Assembly: GCA_022575985.1 (NCBI GenBank)
Contig: JAKSXM010000132.1
Location: 15,996,001-16,060,000 of the forward strand
Length of the DNA: 64,000 nucleotides
Direction of reading: 5' to 3'
From: Anagrus nilaparvatae
Lineage: Eukaryota > Arthropoda > Insecta > Hymenoptera > Mymaridae
The notes under the pieces: model-generated
The model's database searches: none
What the model saw: only the letters and a program-made list of their open reading frames with translations
What the model was told of the DNA's origin: nothing
Made by a program: the position numbers and the translations under genes
Shown here: piece by piece, positions 12,376 to 22,903 of the stretch
How positions within the stretch are numbered: the first letter of the stretch is position 1
Layout: the number at the start of each line of letters is the position of its first letter

Positions 12376-13647
12376 CTATTAATGAAAAATTATACGTTTG
12401 CCCTTAAATTGGCCCAAACTAGCCCTAAAAAGGGCATTTTTGCTACATTCACTGTAGCCCTCTAAAATTTGGTGTACGGGGGTTTTTTGGGTAGCTGATC
12501 ACGAATATTCAGGTATTTTTTTTTGCAAAATGAGACCTTCGCCCTTCAATTGGCCCAAACTAGCACTAAAAAGGGCATTTTCGGTGTATTCACTATAGCC
12601 CTCTAAAAATTGGTATACGGGGTTTTCGAGGTCGCTGATCACGAATATTCAATTATTCAATTATTTTTAATGAAAAATTATACCTTAGCCCTTAAATTGG
12701 CCAAAACTACCCTTAAAAAGGGCATTTCTACTACATTCAGTCTAGGCCTTTGAAATTTGGTGTACGGGGGTTTTTTTGATCACCGATCATGAATATTAAG
12801 GTTTTTTTTAATGAAAAATTAGACCATCACCCTTGAATTAACCAAAACTACCCCTGAAAAGGTTTAAAATTTTTTTTAATTCTTTTAAAAAATTTTAAAA
12901 GCTTATTAATATTGTAAATAAATAAATCATTAAATTTTTATCATACCGTACAGGTAAGCAAATGTTTTATCATTTGAAAAATTTTTTTAAATTATTATGT
13001 GAAAAACCTATGTTTGGTGTAGTTTTGGCCAATTTAAGGGCAACGGTCTAATTTTGCATAAAAAAAACCTGAATATTCGTGATCAGCGACCCAAAAAACC
13101 CCCGTATACGAAATTTTATAGGGCTAGTGTGAATGTAGTAAGAATGCCCTTTTTAGGGCTAGTTTGGGCCAATTTAAGGCAAATGTATAATTTTTCATTA
13201 AAAATAATTAAATATTCATGATCAGTGACCCAAAAAACCCCCGTATACCAAATTTTAGAGGGCTAGAGTGAATGTAGCAAAAATGCCCTTTTTAGGGCTA
13301 GTTTGGGCCAATTTAAGGGCAAAGGTATAATTTTTCATTAAAAATAATTGAATATTCGTAATAAACGATGCAAAAAATCCCCGTAAACCAAATTTCAAAG
13401 GCTTAGAGTGAATTTGTCAAAAATGCCCTTTTTAGGGCAAGTTTTGCCCAATTTAAGGGTCAAGCCCCAATTTCTCATAGAAAAGACCCCGATTTTCGTG
13501 TTCAGTGACCCAAAAAACCTATAGCAGACCAAATCTGGTGGTGGCCAGAAACAATACACCCCCCCCCCCCCCGTATTTTGACTGGAGTACTAATATACTT
13601 TGATTACAATGATGAGATTTTTGGCCAAAAAATTTATTTCTTAATTC

Positions 13648-14035
13648 GGGCGCCATTCATTGGTCATAACTGTCGTTCTCTATCCGAGTCAATTCTCAGA
13701 ACCTTAGAATTTAGATTTTTTGAAAACAGACCCATAAATGAATTTTGCAGAAACATTCAATTCCAGATTCGTAAAATTAGAATACATCAAAATTTAGAAT
13801 GGGATAAATTCATTTTGTGAAAACTTGTATTTCATGGTAAATTTTTGCTTTTTACAAATAATAACTTCTGATATTTCATCAAATTTGAAACTAATTATTT
13901 GGAATTTTGATGTATCCGTTTTTCAATCCTTCTAGTTTCTATTATTCTGCAACAAAATATTTTTACACTTGATTTTCGGGATTCTGAAAACCGCCCCGGA
14001 TGGACAACGACAATTATGACCAGTGAATGGCGCCC
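13648..14035. mobile_element. 388-bp MITE with 8-bp target duplication
   Basis: Terminal inverted repeats begin GGGCGCCATTCATTGGTCAT and extend imperfectly for about 30 bp. The element is flanked by a perfect 8-bp direct repeat CTTAATTC (13640-13647 and 14036-14043). An 8-bp duplication is typical of hAT and P superfamilies. Diverged copies of the interior are at 15595-15835 and 26076-26640. Confidence 0.8.
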
Positions 14036-14043
14036 CTTAATTC

Positions 14044-15590
14044 AAAACAATTCTTGATCATTAAAATTGTGAACAATCATTAGAATTTTTGCCATTAAAT
14101 TTTCGGCGGCCATTCATTGTTAATAAGCGCTGATGGCAATCCGTGCTAATTTTTCAAAATCAGAAAATCCGAAACCCAAGGTTCAATATTAAAAATTAAA
14201 AATTTAAAATACCACTGAAAAATAACTAAATCAAAATTCAGAAAGTGCTAAGTAGAATTATTAAAATATCCGAATGAAAATTATATTCAATTAATTAAAA
14301 TATTCTAATTTTAAGAAATTGCAAAGCTCAGAATTGAATTTTTCCGAATTTGAAGTTGTTCGTTTTAATGCAAAACTATTAAATATTATGCTTTATACAA
14401 TTCGGAAAAATGACTTAAAAAGAAATAAAATTTTTCATTTAGGACTTAATTCTTTCTGTGAAATGCTCTTCTTAAAATTACTTATTCCAATTTGTACAGA
14501 TTTCTTAAAAATATTTTTATAAAATAAAAAAATTCTGGAACCTATAATAATTGGTTTGAAAAAAACGTTTCTGTTCTTAAAAATTCTGAATTTAGACCCG
14601 GATTGCGGGTATTGTGAAGGCGGCCATTTATTGTTCAAAAGCGCTGATGGCAATATAAATAAAAATAAAAATAAAAATAAAAATAAAAATAACAATAAAA
14701 ATAACTTGCAACAAATGCCAAAAAGATTTGACTGTTTAAAATAAAAAATGTTCACTGTGCAGGCCAAAAACTGAAAATGCCTTAAAAAAAACACGATTTT
14801 ACCCAACTTTATCAGGCCAAAACATAAACAATAATTACCCGATAGGGCCAAAAATGGCTAGAAATATTTAGGAACAAGTGTTCTGACTTTCTATCAAAGG
14901 ATTTTTTTTTTCAAGCACCTCAGCCCAGATGGCGCTAAAAAATTGGCACGAAAAATTTTGAAAAAAAAATTATTTTGCCCATAACTTTTTTTCTGCTTAT
15001 TTTAAACGGTTCTAGGTGGTCTCAAAATTTTTCAAATTTTATCATCTTGCAAAATGATACGAATCATTTTTTTTGTAAAATAAATATTTTTCTAGATATT
15101 TACGCCAGAACGATCCGGTTTCTTCATTTTTCATTAAACAACCATTTTTGCCATGTCATATCTCCTTTAATATTAATCATACAAAAATTTAAAAAAAATC
15201 ACTTTATTTGTCACCTAAAATACTTCATATTATTAAAATATAATTTTTTTTGTAATACTACCAGAATTTCAGTAAATTTAAAAAAACTGTAAAAAATTTT
15301 AAATTTTTTTTGCAAAAATCATACTTTTCCTTGCGCTATTACTCGAAAGGGGTGCATTTTTATGAAAAATTGCAATTAATGTTTTTATGATAAAAAACGA
15401 TAATTTATCGATTGGTTAAGTTTTTTTTTTTTCGAACCCCCCCCCATTAAGTTCAACCCCCCCCCCCCCCGCCCCCAACCCTTTCCACTGGGATCGGAAG
15501 TTGTATTATCGGGTACTGGGTAACTTTCTTAAGAAAATTCAAGTTACTTCAAGTATCTGCCATTTGCCACAAATTACTGCTGCGAGATTT
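14044..15590. other. repeat-rich non-coding region
   Basis: Contains two copies of a 'cggccattcattgttaataa...gcgctgatggcaat' phrase (about 14105 and 14620), an (AAAAAT)n microsatellite at 14656-14705 and a long C-rich tract at 15436-15475. Frames in it are short or made of microsatellite codons. No gene seen. Confidence 0.55.
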
Positions 15591-15594
15591 TACC

Positions 15595-15835
15595 TCCTTT
15601 CCTGTATTAAAATTCATTTTATGAAACCTTGTATTTCATGGTAATTTTTTGCTTTTGACAAATAATTTTATCATATTTGCACTGATTTTTAGGAATTTCA
15701 ATTTATCTGCCTTACAATCCTTCTAGTTTTTATTATTCTGCATTAGAAAGTTTGTATACTTAATTTTCGGGATTCAGAAAACTGAGCCGGATCAGGAAGA
15801 ACAATTATGACCAGTGAAAGACGCCCAAATATTGT
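15595..15835. repeat. truncated copy of the 13648-type MITE
   Basis: Shares 'accttgtatttcatggtaa', 'ccttctagtttttattattc' and the end 'gaccagtgaaagacgccc' with 13800-14035 and with 26410-26640. The left terminus is missing. Confidence 0.65.
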
Positions 15836-16004
15836 GTTTACATCAAGCAAATTTTACAGTGGTGCCGTTATTTCACGATGCCATTATGATTAATTTAAAA
15901 TCTTTTAAATTCTTAAAGTTTTTTTTTATTTATACACCAAAACATACGGTTAACCAAAAATTTTAGGGTATAATTTTAATCTTTATAATATTTTCAAGGA
16001 CTTT

Positions 16005-16966
16005 ATCAAAAAAAATCTTCAGTTTTGTTTGTTAAATGCTTTTATTTTGTTATCAAAATTTTCCATAAGAGCCTGAGTTAAATTTTTATTAAATAAGTAA
16101 AAAAACACGGGTTTACTTAAATTCATTTTTTTACATATTACCAAATTTTTAGCCCTTCTTTAACTTGTAAAAAACTGAATCGTAAGACCTTAAAATTATC
16201 TAAATAGATTATTTACAATAAAACTTATTACCTCAGCAAATAAATTTGAATTTGACTTTTTTACACTTAACGAAATTGTCCATACGAGATATTAAGTGTT
16301 ATACTTTCTATTAAATAATATCGATTTCTCTGTGAACTGTTAATTTCTTATCTTAAGTAATTTCCTCGGTAATTTTACTTCTCCTGTAAAAATTAATATT
16401 CATAATAAAAATAAAACTTAATGTTTAAATAATTAAAGTTATTGATTAAATAATTAATTTTTTAATTTTTCTAACCTTGAAAACCTTGTTGACAATAGAA
16501 AAACTGCTCTGTAATGGGAAAGTCCATATTTTAAATATTCGAATTAGAGAACACTATTAACTTTTAAATTCAGAATGTAAATTTTTATTAATTTTTTACA
16601 CGGAAACGCAAAATTTTATCAAGAGTTTCAGAACAAATTAAGTAGTAATTCTGTCATGTAAAAATTTTGCGATTATCTTTTAATATAAACTTAGTATTTT
16701 TAATGTATGATATAAATTTGCATTATCTAAAAATATAATTAAATAAATTAAAATTTATGAAAAATTAAAATAATGTTTATTACATTAACTACGGCTAAAA
16801 TCAGAGAAAGATAAACCTTTGGAGCACCCAACTTAACTTAAAAGCCCCTAGCATTCCAACTTTTGTGCTGGGTATCTCAATTTATATTGTGCCCCCTGGA
16901 TGATTCTCATAGCAGGTTTTCTGAAGTTGCATGATCTTATAAATTTTGCTCTTTTAGTTATTCCGA
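16005..16966. repeat. duplicated 3' flank of the IR-1 gene
   Basis: The block 16005-16960 is collinear with 26795-27450, downstream of IR-3, through shared phrases such as 'ttccataagagcctgagtta' and 'atatcgatttctctgtgaac'. The IR-1 copy has about 130 extra bases at 16085-16260. Thus IR-1 and IR-3 arose by duplication of a unit that included several hundred bases of flank. Part of it is also found inverted downstream of IR-5. Confidence 0.8.
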
Positions 16967-18754
16967 TCACTTGCAGAGCATGGTCCCAAAATTATTTTTC
17001 TTCGAGAGTTTATATGGTGGCTTCACAAAATATACTCGATTATTCCTACTTTTCAAATATTTCCATGTTAATTCATAAATTAAAACAAAACTTGCAGTTG
17101 AATAACCAATAAGAATTAAAGTTAAAAGTGTTATGATTAATCCATCATTTGTAATTTCATCGTGTTTTTTAACAGACCTTCTAATTTTTTTGTTAAATAA
17201 CCATTTTTTTTCAATACCAGATTCATCAATTAGTGTCTTAATTTTATGAAATTTGTTAACATACGGTGAATTTAGTTTAAATTTAATTACAAAAAAAAAC
17301 GATTGTAAATTAAAATCGTATACTTGAAATTCATGCCATTTTCGCAATAAAAAAATGTTGATTTTATTATCAACATAATTGTTATAAATATTTGAGGGTA
17401 CTAAGTCTAATAAAACGCTCTTTTTGTATTCATAAAAATCATTGCAAATTTTTGAATTTGGAATTAATTTCTCTGATTCGTCGAATAAATTTTTTGAAGG
17501 CCATTCAATTGTAAGTTGATTATTACAAATAGTGACATTTTTTTCAAATACTTCATGGATTGCAGAAACTAATGGTACTTTATTTTCAACTAATTTTATT
17601 TCAGTCAATTGCATAAAAATGTCTGAAATTTGAAACAATGAAGAAAACATAATCGTAAGGTAAATAATTTTGGTTTTAAAGTTTTTAATAACAACGTTAA
17701 CTGAAAATCCCAATATCAAGAAAAGTATGTCAAGTAAAGACCATTTCGTTTTTAAAACAAATCGCATAAAAAAGTAAATTAAAGTTATTATAAAAGAAAT
17801 TGTTAATAACGAATAAATGGCAATCGACGAAATTTCAATATCATTTTTATAAATTAACGGTGAAAATAAATAAAATTTACGAAAGTAATCAATTACGTAA
17901 ACATGAAGCAATGGAGAATTAAAATTATTAAATATAAAAGGGCTTAAATAAATATCAAAATTATAATTATAGTTATAATCAGACAGGGGATAAATTGGAT
18001 TAATTAAATAAAACGATGACGTGCTATTGACAATTTTTTCGAAAACTCGGTAAGTTTTCAGAAAATTTCTTATTTTATCTACTTCGTCAAAAGCAATTTT
18101 CAATTTATGTCCATGTAAATTTGATAATTTATTAGGGAAAATATTGAATTTGGCACCATAAGTGAAAAACATTTCGTTTAAAAATGGATTATAATATAAT
18201 ACAAAACTATTGTTTTTTAAATCGTTGAATAAAATGGTAAAATCTAAAAAACCATACAAATAATAACTAGAATCCAATTTTCTATAAAATTTTGGACTGT
18301 ATAAAGTAAAAATATCTTTCGCGTTTACTAATAGATCGTTACTAATAAACGTTACTAACAAAATTTTTGTTCTGGTTGTATATAAAAGTGACGATCCAAT
18401 AAAATTTAACGTATGACCAAAATTCATGAAAAATTTACTTAAGTTATAGTCATTAACTAATATTACATGTAGTGGTGCTGATACATTCTGATTATAACGA
18501 AATTCTTGATCAAAACTATCAGTAATATCGTCCAAATTATGAACAACAGTTGGGATTTTTTCCATTAAATTATCAATAAAAAATTGAGTTAATTTTTCTG
18601 ACTTTGAATTATTGTAAAATTGATTTTTATAAGTGTGAATCGTTAATTGTCTTGGTTTTATAACGTCTGTGATGTGTTTTAGAGCTTGAGTTAAATTTGC
18701 GTTCGAATCACAATAAAATTGCAGAAATAACAGTGTGATTAAAATATGCTTCAT
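16967..18754 (-). CDS. divergent ionotropic receptor IR-1, C-terminally truncated
   Basis: Single-exon gene, 595 residues from the internal Met at 18754 (MKHILITLLFLQFYCDSNA). I prefer this to the Met at 18796 because it puts a signal peptide at the N-terminus. An extracellular N-terminal domain is followed by the order expected of ionotropic-glutamate-receptor-like channels: S1 half (HGHKLKIAFDE... YLFSPLIYKN), TM1, pore segment (SLLDILFLILGFSVNVVIKN), TM2, S2 half (VPLVSAIHEVFEKN...), TM3 (DGLIITLLTLILIGYSTASF). IRs act as ligand-gated cation channels in sensory neurons; the ligand is unknown. Compared with IR-3, about eight bases are missing after FGTMLCK. This makes a TGA stop and removes about 41 residues, although the tail sequence remains in the DNA downstream. 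The tail loss may be tolerated. Confidence 0.75.
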   Translation of the reverse strand: MKHILITLLFLQFYCDSNANLTQALKHITDVIKPRQLTIHTYKNQFYNNSKSEKLTQFFIDNLMEKIPTVVHNLDDITDSFDQEFRYNQNVSAPLHVILVNDYNLSKFFMNFGHTLNFIGSSLLYTTRTKILLVTFISNDLLVNAKDIFTLYSPKFYRKLDSSYYLYGFLDFTILFNDLKNNSFVLYYNPFLNEMFFTYGAKFNIFPNKLSNLHGHKLKIAFDEVDKIRNFLKTYRVFEKIVNSTSSFYLINPIYPLSDYNYNYNFDIYLSPFIFNNFNSPLLHVYVIDYFRKFYLFSPLIYKNDIEISSIAIYSLLTISFIITLIYFFMRFVLKTKWSLLDILFLILGFSVNVVIKNFKTKIIYLTIMFSSLFQISDIFMQLTEIKLVENKVPLVSAIHEVFEKNVTICNNQLTIEWPSKNLFDESEKLIPNSKICNDFYEYKKSVLLDLVPSNIYNNYVDNKINIFLLRKWHEFQVYDFNLQSFFFVIKFKLNSPYVNKFHKIKTLIDESGIEKKWLFNKKIRRSVKKHDEITNDGLIITLLTLILIGYSTASFVLIYELTWKYLKSRNNRVYFVKPPYKLSKKNNFGTMLCK

Positions 18755-18796
18755 TTTTATTATTCGTTGTTTTTCTACACGCATGATTAAAGTCAC

Positions 18797-19261
18797 TTTT
18801 TTGGTTTAAATGTTTGTATCAAAAACATTTCTCTAAGCTTTCTATTGTAACACTAGATGAAAGAAGCAAACTATTTAAAAAAATAATATCGATGTTGAAA
18901 ATTTTATGCAAATAATTTATTTTTATATTCCAAACTAATTACAGAAATTTTGTACCGAAGGTAATATTCAGTTATGACTGCAATCGATATCCTTAACCAA
19001 TTATCGCCTAATCTATATATTTTCCTTCTTGAACAACTTTTTTATGAAACTTACTGAACATATATGAAAATCTCATCTAATGATTTATACAGGTAACTTC
19101 TTTTTAATTTTAAAGTCTTTTTTTACTTAAAAATTAAAAAAAAGTAGATTTATGTAGCAACTCATAAAATTTTAAAGAAATTTAAAAGATTTACAGTGCA
19201 TAAAAATGATTTCTAGTACCTTTTAAAAAATTTTAAAAATCAAATACATGTATACATGTAT
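18797..19261. other. 5' flank of IR-1
   Basis: Closely similar to the upstream regions of IR-2 (24701-25140) and IR-3 (29443-29680 plus 30057-30195), including 'tatgactgcaatcgatatcc'. Shared promoter sequence is expected here, but no defined core element is recognisable. Confidence 0.55.
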
Positions 19262-20010
19262 GAAGATTACTCAAGAGAATCTTATGACGGTTTGTGTAAA
19301 CACAACCTAAATGGAAAATGTTTGCTGAGGGATAGGTATACTGCATAAATATTACACTGTAAGAAGTAACTTTCTTAGATTCACAAATAAAATAGAATAT
19401 TTTCGAAAAATTGTTAATTTTTTGAAAAAAATCGTAAATTTACTAAATTTAGTATATTAACTAAAAATTTGAGTATTTCTGATTTTTTTTTGTATATTCA
19501 CGAGAAAAATTGATAATTTACAATTTTTTTTCGAAAATTAACAAAAAATATTTGCAAATTTACAAATTTTTTCGTAAATTCACAAAAAAAATCGAGAATT
19601 CTCGTATTTTTTTTTAATATACTAAATTTAGTAAATTTACGATTATTTTCGAAAATTTACTAATTTCTCGAAAATTTTATATTTTTATTGTGAATATAAG
19701 AAAGTTACTTTTTACAGTGTACGCAACATTACAATACAATTTTCTATTTTTATAATTTGTAATTACCACTTTTACTAGATATTAACATTCTTAACCTAAA
19801 TTATCCTGAATCTCTAAATATTCCGCTACATCCGAAATATTTTATGTCTCATTTGGCCCCTTCCCCTTAAATTACACACTTTTGACCCCTCCTTGATTTT
19901 CGGATTTCCAGGATACCCCTCTAAAATAATATGCTTTGAAAGCTGAAATAACGCTGTGGCCCATTGGTTGTAAAAGGGACTCAGTATTAGGAGGTAAGAG
20001 ATTTATAAAA
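19262..20010. repeat. dispersed repeat with C-rich block, split by a MITE
   Basis: The left phrase 'cttatgacggtttgtgtaaa' and right block 'tcatttggccccttcccctt' recur at 11161-11900 and 30475-30775, and a partial inverted copy is at 33140-33185. Here the element lacks the 25-bp minisatellite and carries the 19355-19719 insertion. Confidence 0.65.
19355..19719. mobile_element. 365-bp palindromic MITE, CACTGTAA ends
   Basis: Ends read CACTGTAAGAAGTAACTTTC and the near-complement at 19700-19719. The interior is an AT-rich near-palindrome. The homologous unoccupied site at about 30551-30575 ('gcataaatgttactcaacat') shows that only this segment plus a TA is extra, so a TA duplication is supported by direct comparison. 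Confidence 0.85.
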
Positions 20011-20502
20011 ATTTGAAACATTATTCATAATCAGAAAAACTTAAAACACCAAATTTTTTTAGCGAGAAATTCCTTAACTTTTTGTGGACCTAATTTTGAA
20101 AACTGTAGGTAATTTTTGATTCATTATCACGAATGATTTTCATAAATTACACTTACAAGCGTTATCTGGCTATATTTTTTAAAGAAGCAAAAATCCAATT
20201 TCTGTTTATATTAAGTAATTCCCAACATTTTTATTAGCAACTTATAGTTTCTTTTGTTTCGGGTACTTTTTGTAATAAAAAAGAACTTATAGTTTTAAGT
20301 GAAATTTATTTTTATACAAATTCAAAATTTAAAGAAAAATTTTAAAATCTTACTGCACAAGAAACTTTATAAGAAATTTTGGATAACTTTCGTTGAACTT
20401 TGAGGATACATTTTCAGGTAGTTTGATCTCCTTTTCAATCATCAATTGAACCTGAAACACGAAAAATTACAAAAAAAAGTTAAAAATGGTGGGTAAGGGT
20501 AA

Positions 20503-21728
20503 CACAGCTGCACAAAAAAAAAGTTCTGATCCTGTAACTACACCTACCTACAGGAAAGTTTTTCGATGCCCTAAAACCGAATCTGAAGTCAGAATTTAGT
20601 CTACACCCTCAGATTTTGCCCCAGCTACCCCCAGCCACCCTCTAAACCGACACAAAAAGCAAATATTTTACTATGTCCAAAAGTTAAAAATAAAAGTACA
20701 TTAGTTACGTATTTTGATGTTCTAAAAACGAATTTTAAGTCAGAATTTATCTATCATCCTTAGTTTTTGTCCCAGCTAGCCTAGTTACCCTCTAAAACGC
20801 ACCAAAGAAAGGTTAATTAGTAGCTTTAAAGTATTACATATCAGGATGGTGCTAAAAGCTTTAGTTGTAAACAGTAAGCACCTACGAGCATACATGATTT
20901 CATTATACTAAATTTTATATGAAGAACGATTTTGAACTAATTGCGCTCTGGCAATTTTTTTTTATGTAGTGATTTGGTTTGTGTGCCAACAGATTATATT
21001 CTTTTAGTCTCGATGCAGCAAGTTCTGCTCTATTTTTATCATGTCCAAGATCTCTTATAAAGTCGCTCAGCCTTTGTTGGTTAAAAAGCATCGGTGATTT
21101 TTTTTTAATTCTTCGTTCTGATGTTGATTTTTCTGTAATATACTTCTCTTTGTTATCGCTCTCAGATTCGACTTCATCTACTTCCATTCTTTCTACAGAA
21201 TCCCGAACAGTTACCTGTTTATCAATTTTGAGAAATATGGGAGGAGTAACACTGTCTACTTCAGCATAAACAGTTTTCAGTTTATTCTTAAAATTTATTC
21301 TAGTAATATTAGATAAACAAAAATAGCAATTTGAATTATCGAGTCTGGGTTTTCTCCATTTCATTGGTGTTTCAAAGTTCTTAGCACCATCCTGATATCG
21401 CTGTAATACTTTAAATATTCTTCCTCTGGTGGGTTTTAGAGGGTAACTAAGCTAGTTGGGACAAAAACGAAGGATGATGGATTAATTCTGACTTAAAATT
21501 CGTTTTTAGAACATCAAAAAACGTCATTAAGATACTTTTATTTATAACTTTTGGACATAGTAAAATATTTGCTTTTTGGGTCGGTTTAGAGGGTGGCTGG
21601 GGGTAGCTGGGGCAAAATCTGAGGGTGTAGTCTAAATTCTGACTTCAGATTCGGTTTTAGGACATCGAAAAACATACCTGTAGGTAGGTCTAGTTACAGG
21701 ATAAGAACTTTTTTTTTGTGCGGCTGTG
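20503..21728. mobile_element. 1226-bp long-TIR element carrying a gene fragment
   Basis: The arms 20503-20870 and 21385-21728 are inverted copies of about 350 bp, beginning CACAGCTGCACAAAAAAAAA and flanked by TAA on both sides (20500-20502, 21729-21731). Ends starting CAC with a 3-bp duplication are compatible with CACTA-like (CMC) elements, but a TAA target also fits Harbinger. The centre holds the coding fragment at 20915-21364, so this is a non-autonomous element with cargo. Confidence 0.8.
20915..21364 (-). CDS. fragment of a CYFC-motif insect protein of unknown function
   Basis: A 149-residue frame between the two arms of a transposon. It starts MKWRKPRLDNSNCYFCLSN, has a basic/acidic middle (VESESDNKEKY, RRIKKKS), and then FNQQRLSDFIRDLGHDKNRAELAASRLKEYNLL. 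A DCYFC motif followed by a 'FNQ-LSDLIRDL-L-K--AELLASRLKE-NLL' block is, from memory, a recurrent uncharacterised protein type in insect genomes, usually longer; here only its N-terminal part remains. The C-terminus (SAISSKSFFI) does not look like that family, so the reading is truncated by the right boundary of the cargo. The frame runs from the inner edge of one arm to the inner edge of the other. Function unknown. Capture by the element is inferred. Confidence 0.55.
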   Translation of the reverse strand: MKWRKPRLDNSNCYFCLSNITRINFKNKLKTVYAEVDSVTPPIFLKIDKQVTVRDSVERMEVDEVESESDNKEKYITEKSTSERRIKKKSPMLFNQQRLSDFIRDLGHDKNRAELAASRLKEYNLLAHKPNHYIKKNCQSAISSKSFFI

Positions 21729-21731
21729 TAA

Positions 21732-22610
21732 TTCAAAAACATAAAAAACTACAGATGTCTACATTTTATTAAATTTGGTAATTTTTTTGTGAACAGTTAT
21801 AAAAAGGGGGGGGGGGGTAAAGGTTAATTTTAAAAGCGAATGTAGTTTAAAATAGTTTTGATTTTAGTGCGAATTGTGGTTAAGCTTTTTGGAATTACGC
21901 TGCCAAAAATTCGGGTTTCCGTTACCGGAATTCTAGTTACCTCTACCAGAATTTTGATTGTGGCAGTCGGATTTTTTTTTCTTATCAATGTTTGCAACTA
22001 CAAAAAACGTAAAGAAAAGATCAAATTTTAACAATGATCTTTACGAGTTAACCCATAAAATACACACATCCCGCAAAACCGTAAAATACGCACACTAGGT
22101 CATTATGACCCCAGCCGGTTTTTTGTCAGGAACTTAGACCCATCCTAAGGGTATTAAACTAATTAGTTGTATACTTGGATACCCAATTTACAATACTTCA
22201 CAGGTATTTAGTGAAAAATTTAATTTTTAGTATGCAAAAAATTCGAAAAATGGATTTTTTATAAAAAGTGGTCTAATTTTTTTGTTTTTTGATATTAAAA
22301 AAAAACCAAGTGCGTTTTGATCGTTAAAAATACAGCTTTTCCCTAAGCAAGTTAGTTTTTTGATATGCTTCAAAAAGTATATTTATTTTAGACCCCAAAA
22401 AATTTTAACAGCAACTTCCAACTATTAATGGTTTTTTATTTTACTAATATCCCTTTCGTAGTTAGTACAAGTGACTGATTCATCGATCAGTTCATGTTAT
22501 CAAAAAGTGGTAAGATGGTATCTGACGGCTAATTACTTACCTTAAGTCTGAGTTGCGATTGGATCTCCTCGAGTCCCCAGGAAACTACAGATCTACCTGG
22601 TTCAAAAAAA
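21732..22610. other. non-coding region
   Basis: A G-run at about 21806-21818 and AT-rich sequence. No gene or classifiable repeat seen. Confidence 0.4.
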
Positions 22611-22614
22611 CTAT

Positions 22615-22770
22615 GTTGTGTGGCCACAGAAATTATACGTGACCCTTGGCCATAAAAGAAGAATACCCCAAATTGCTTTTTACCATCCTCGGCTTCGCTT
22701 CGGAAAGTAATTTACGTGTGATTTGAGCCATTCTTTATTTTTCTGACCATGGGTCGTAATAGGTATATTA
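22615..22770. repeat. copy of the dispersed hairpin repeat
   Basis: Shares 'gtgacccttggccataaa', 'cctcggcttcgcttcgga' and 'gtgatttgagccattcttta' with the copy at 12140, in the same orientation. Confidence 0.7.
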
Positions 22771-22903
22771 TACATTAATGCGTTCACAAAAAATAGTGTT
22801 TTTTTTTTATATAGGTACAATTTTATTCAAAAATTCAGCAAACATTATAGCAAATCATCAAAAATTGATAAAACTTGAACTTAAAAATATTACTACGAAT
22901 ATT

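Larger units (their letters stand above)
11150..13587. mobile_element. long inverted-repeat element, TA-flanked, with nested insertion
   Basis: Both ends read CTCCAGTCAAAA/TTTTGACTGGAG and are flanked by TA (11148-11149, 13588-13589). The arms 11930-12880 and 12960-13560 are inverted copies carrying phrases such as 'gggtccctgaacacgaaaat' and several tandem 'ttggcccaaactagccct' units. The left end is split: after CTCCAGTCAAAA, about 770 bases of another repeat (with the minisatellite at 11276) intervene before the arm resumes at 'aaaatacgggtttggttg'. No protein is encoded; the short frames in the arms read only repeats. It belongs with the element at 38000-39033. TA duplication suggests Tc1/mariner-type mobilisation, by inference only. 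Confidence 0.75.

Noticed and set aside
14435..14851. 138-residue minus frame with long Leu/Phe runs
   Set aside because: Encoded by an AAAAAT microsatellite and AT-rich DNA; no membrane-protein family resemblance.
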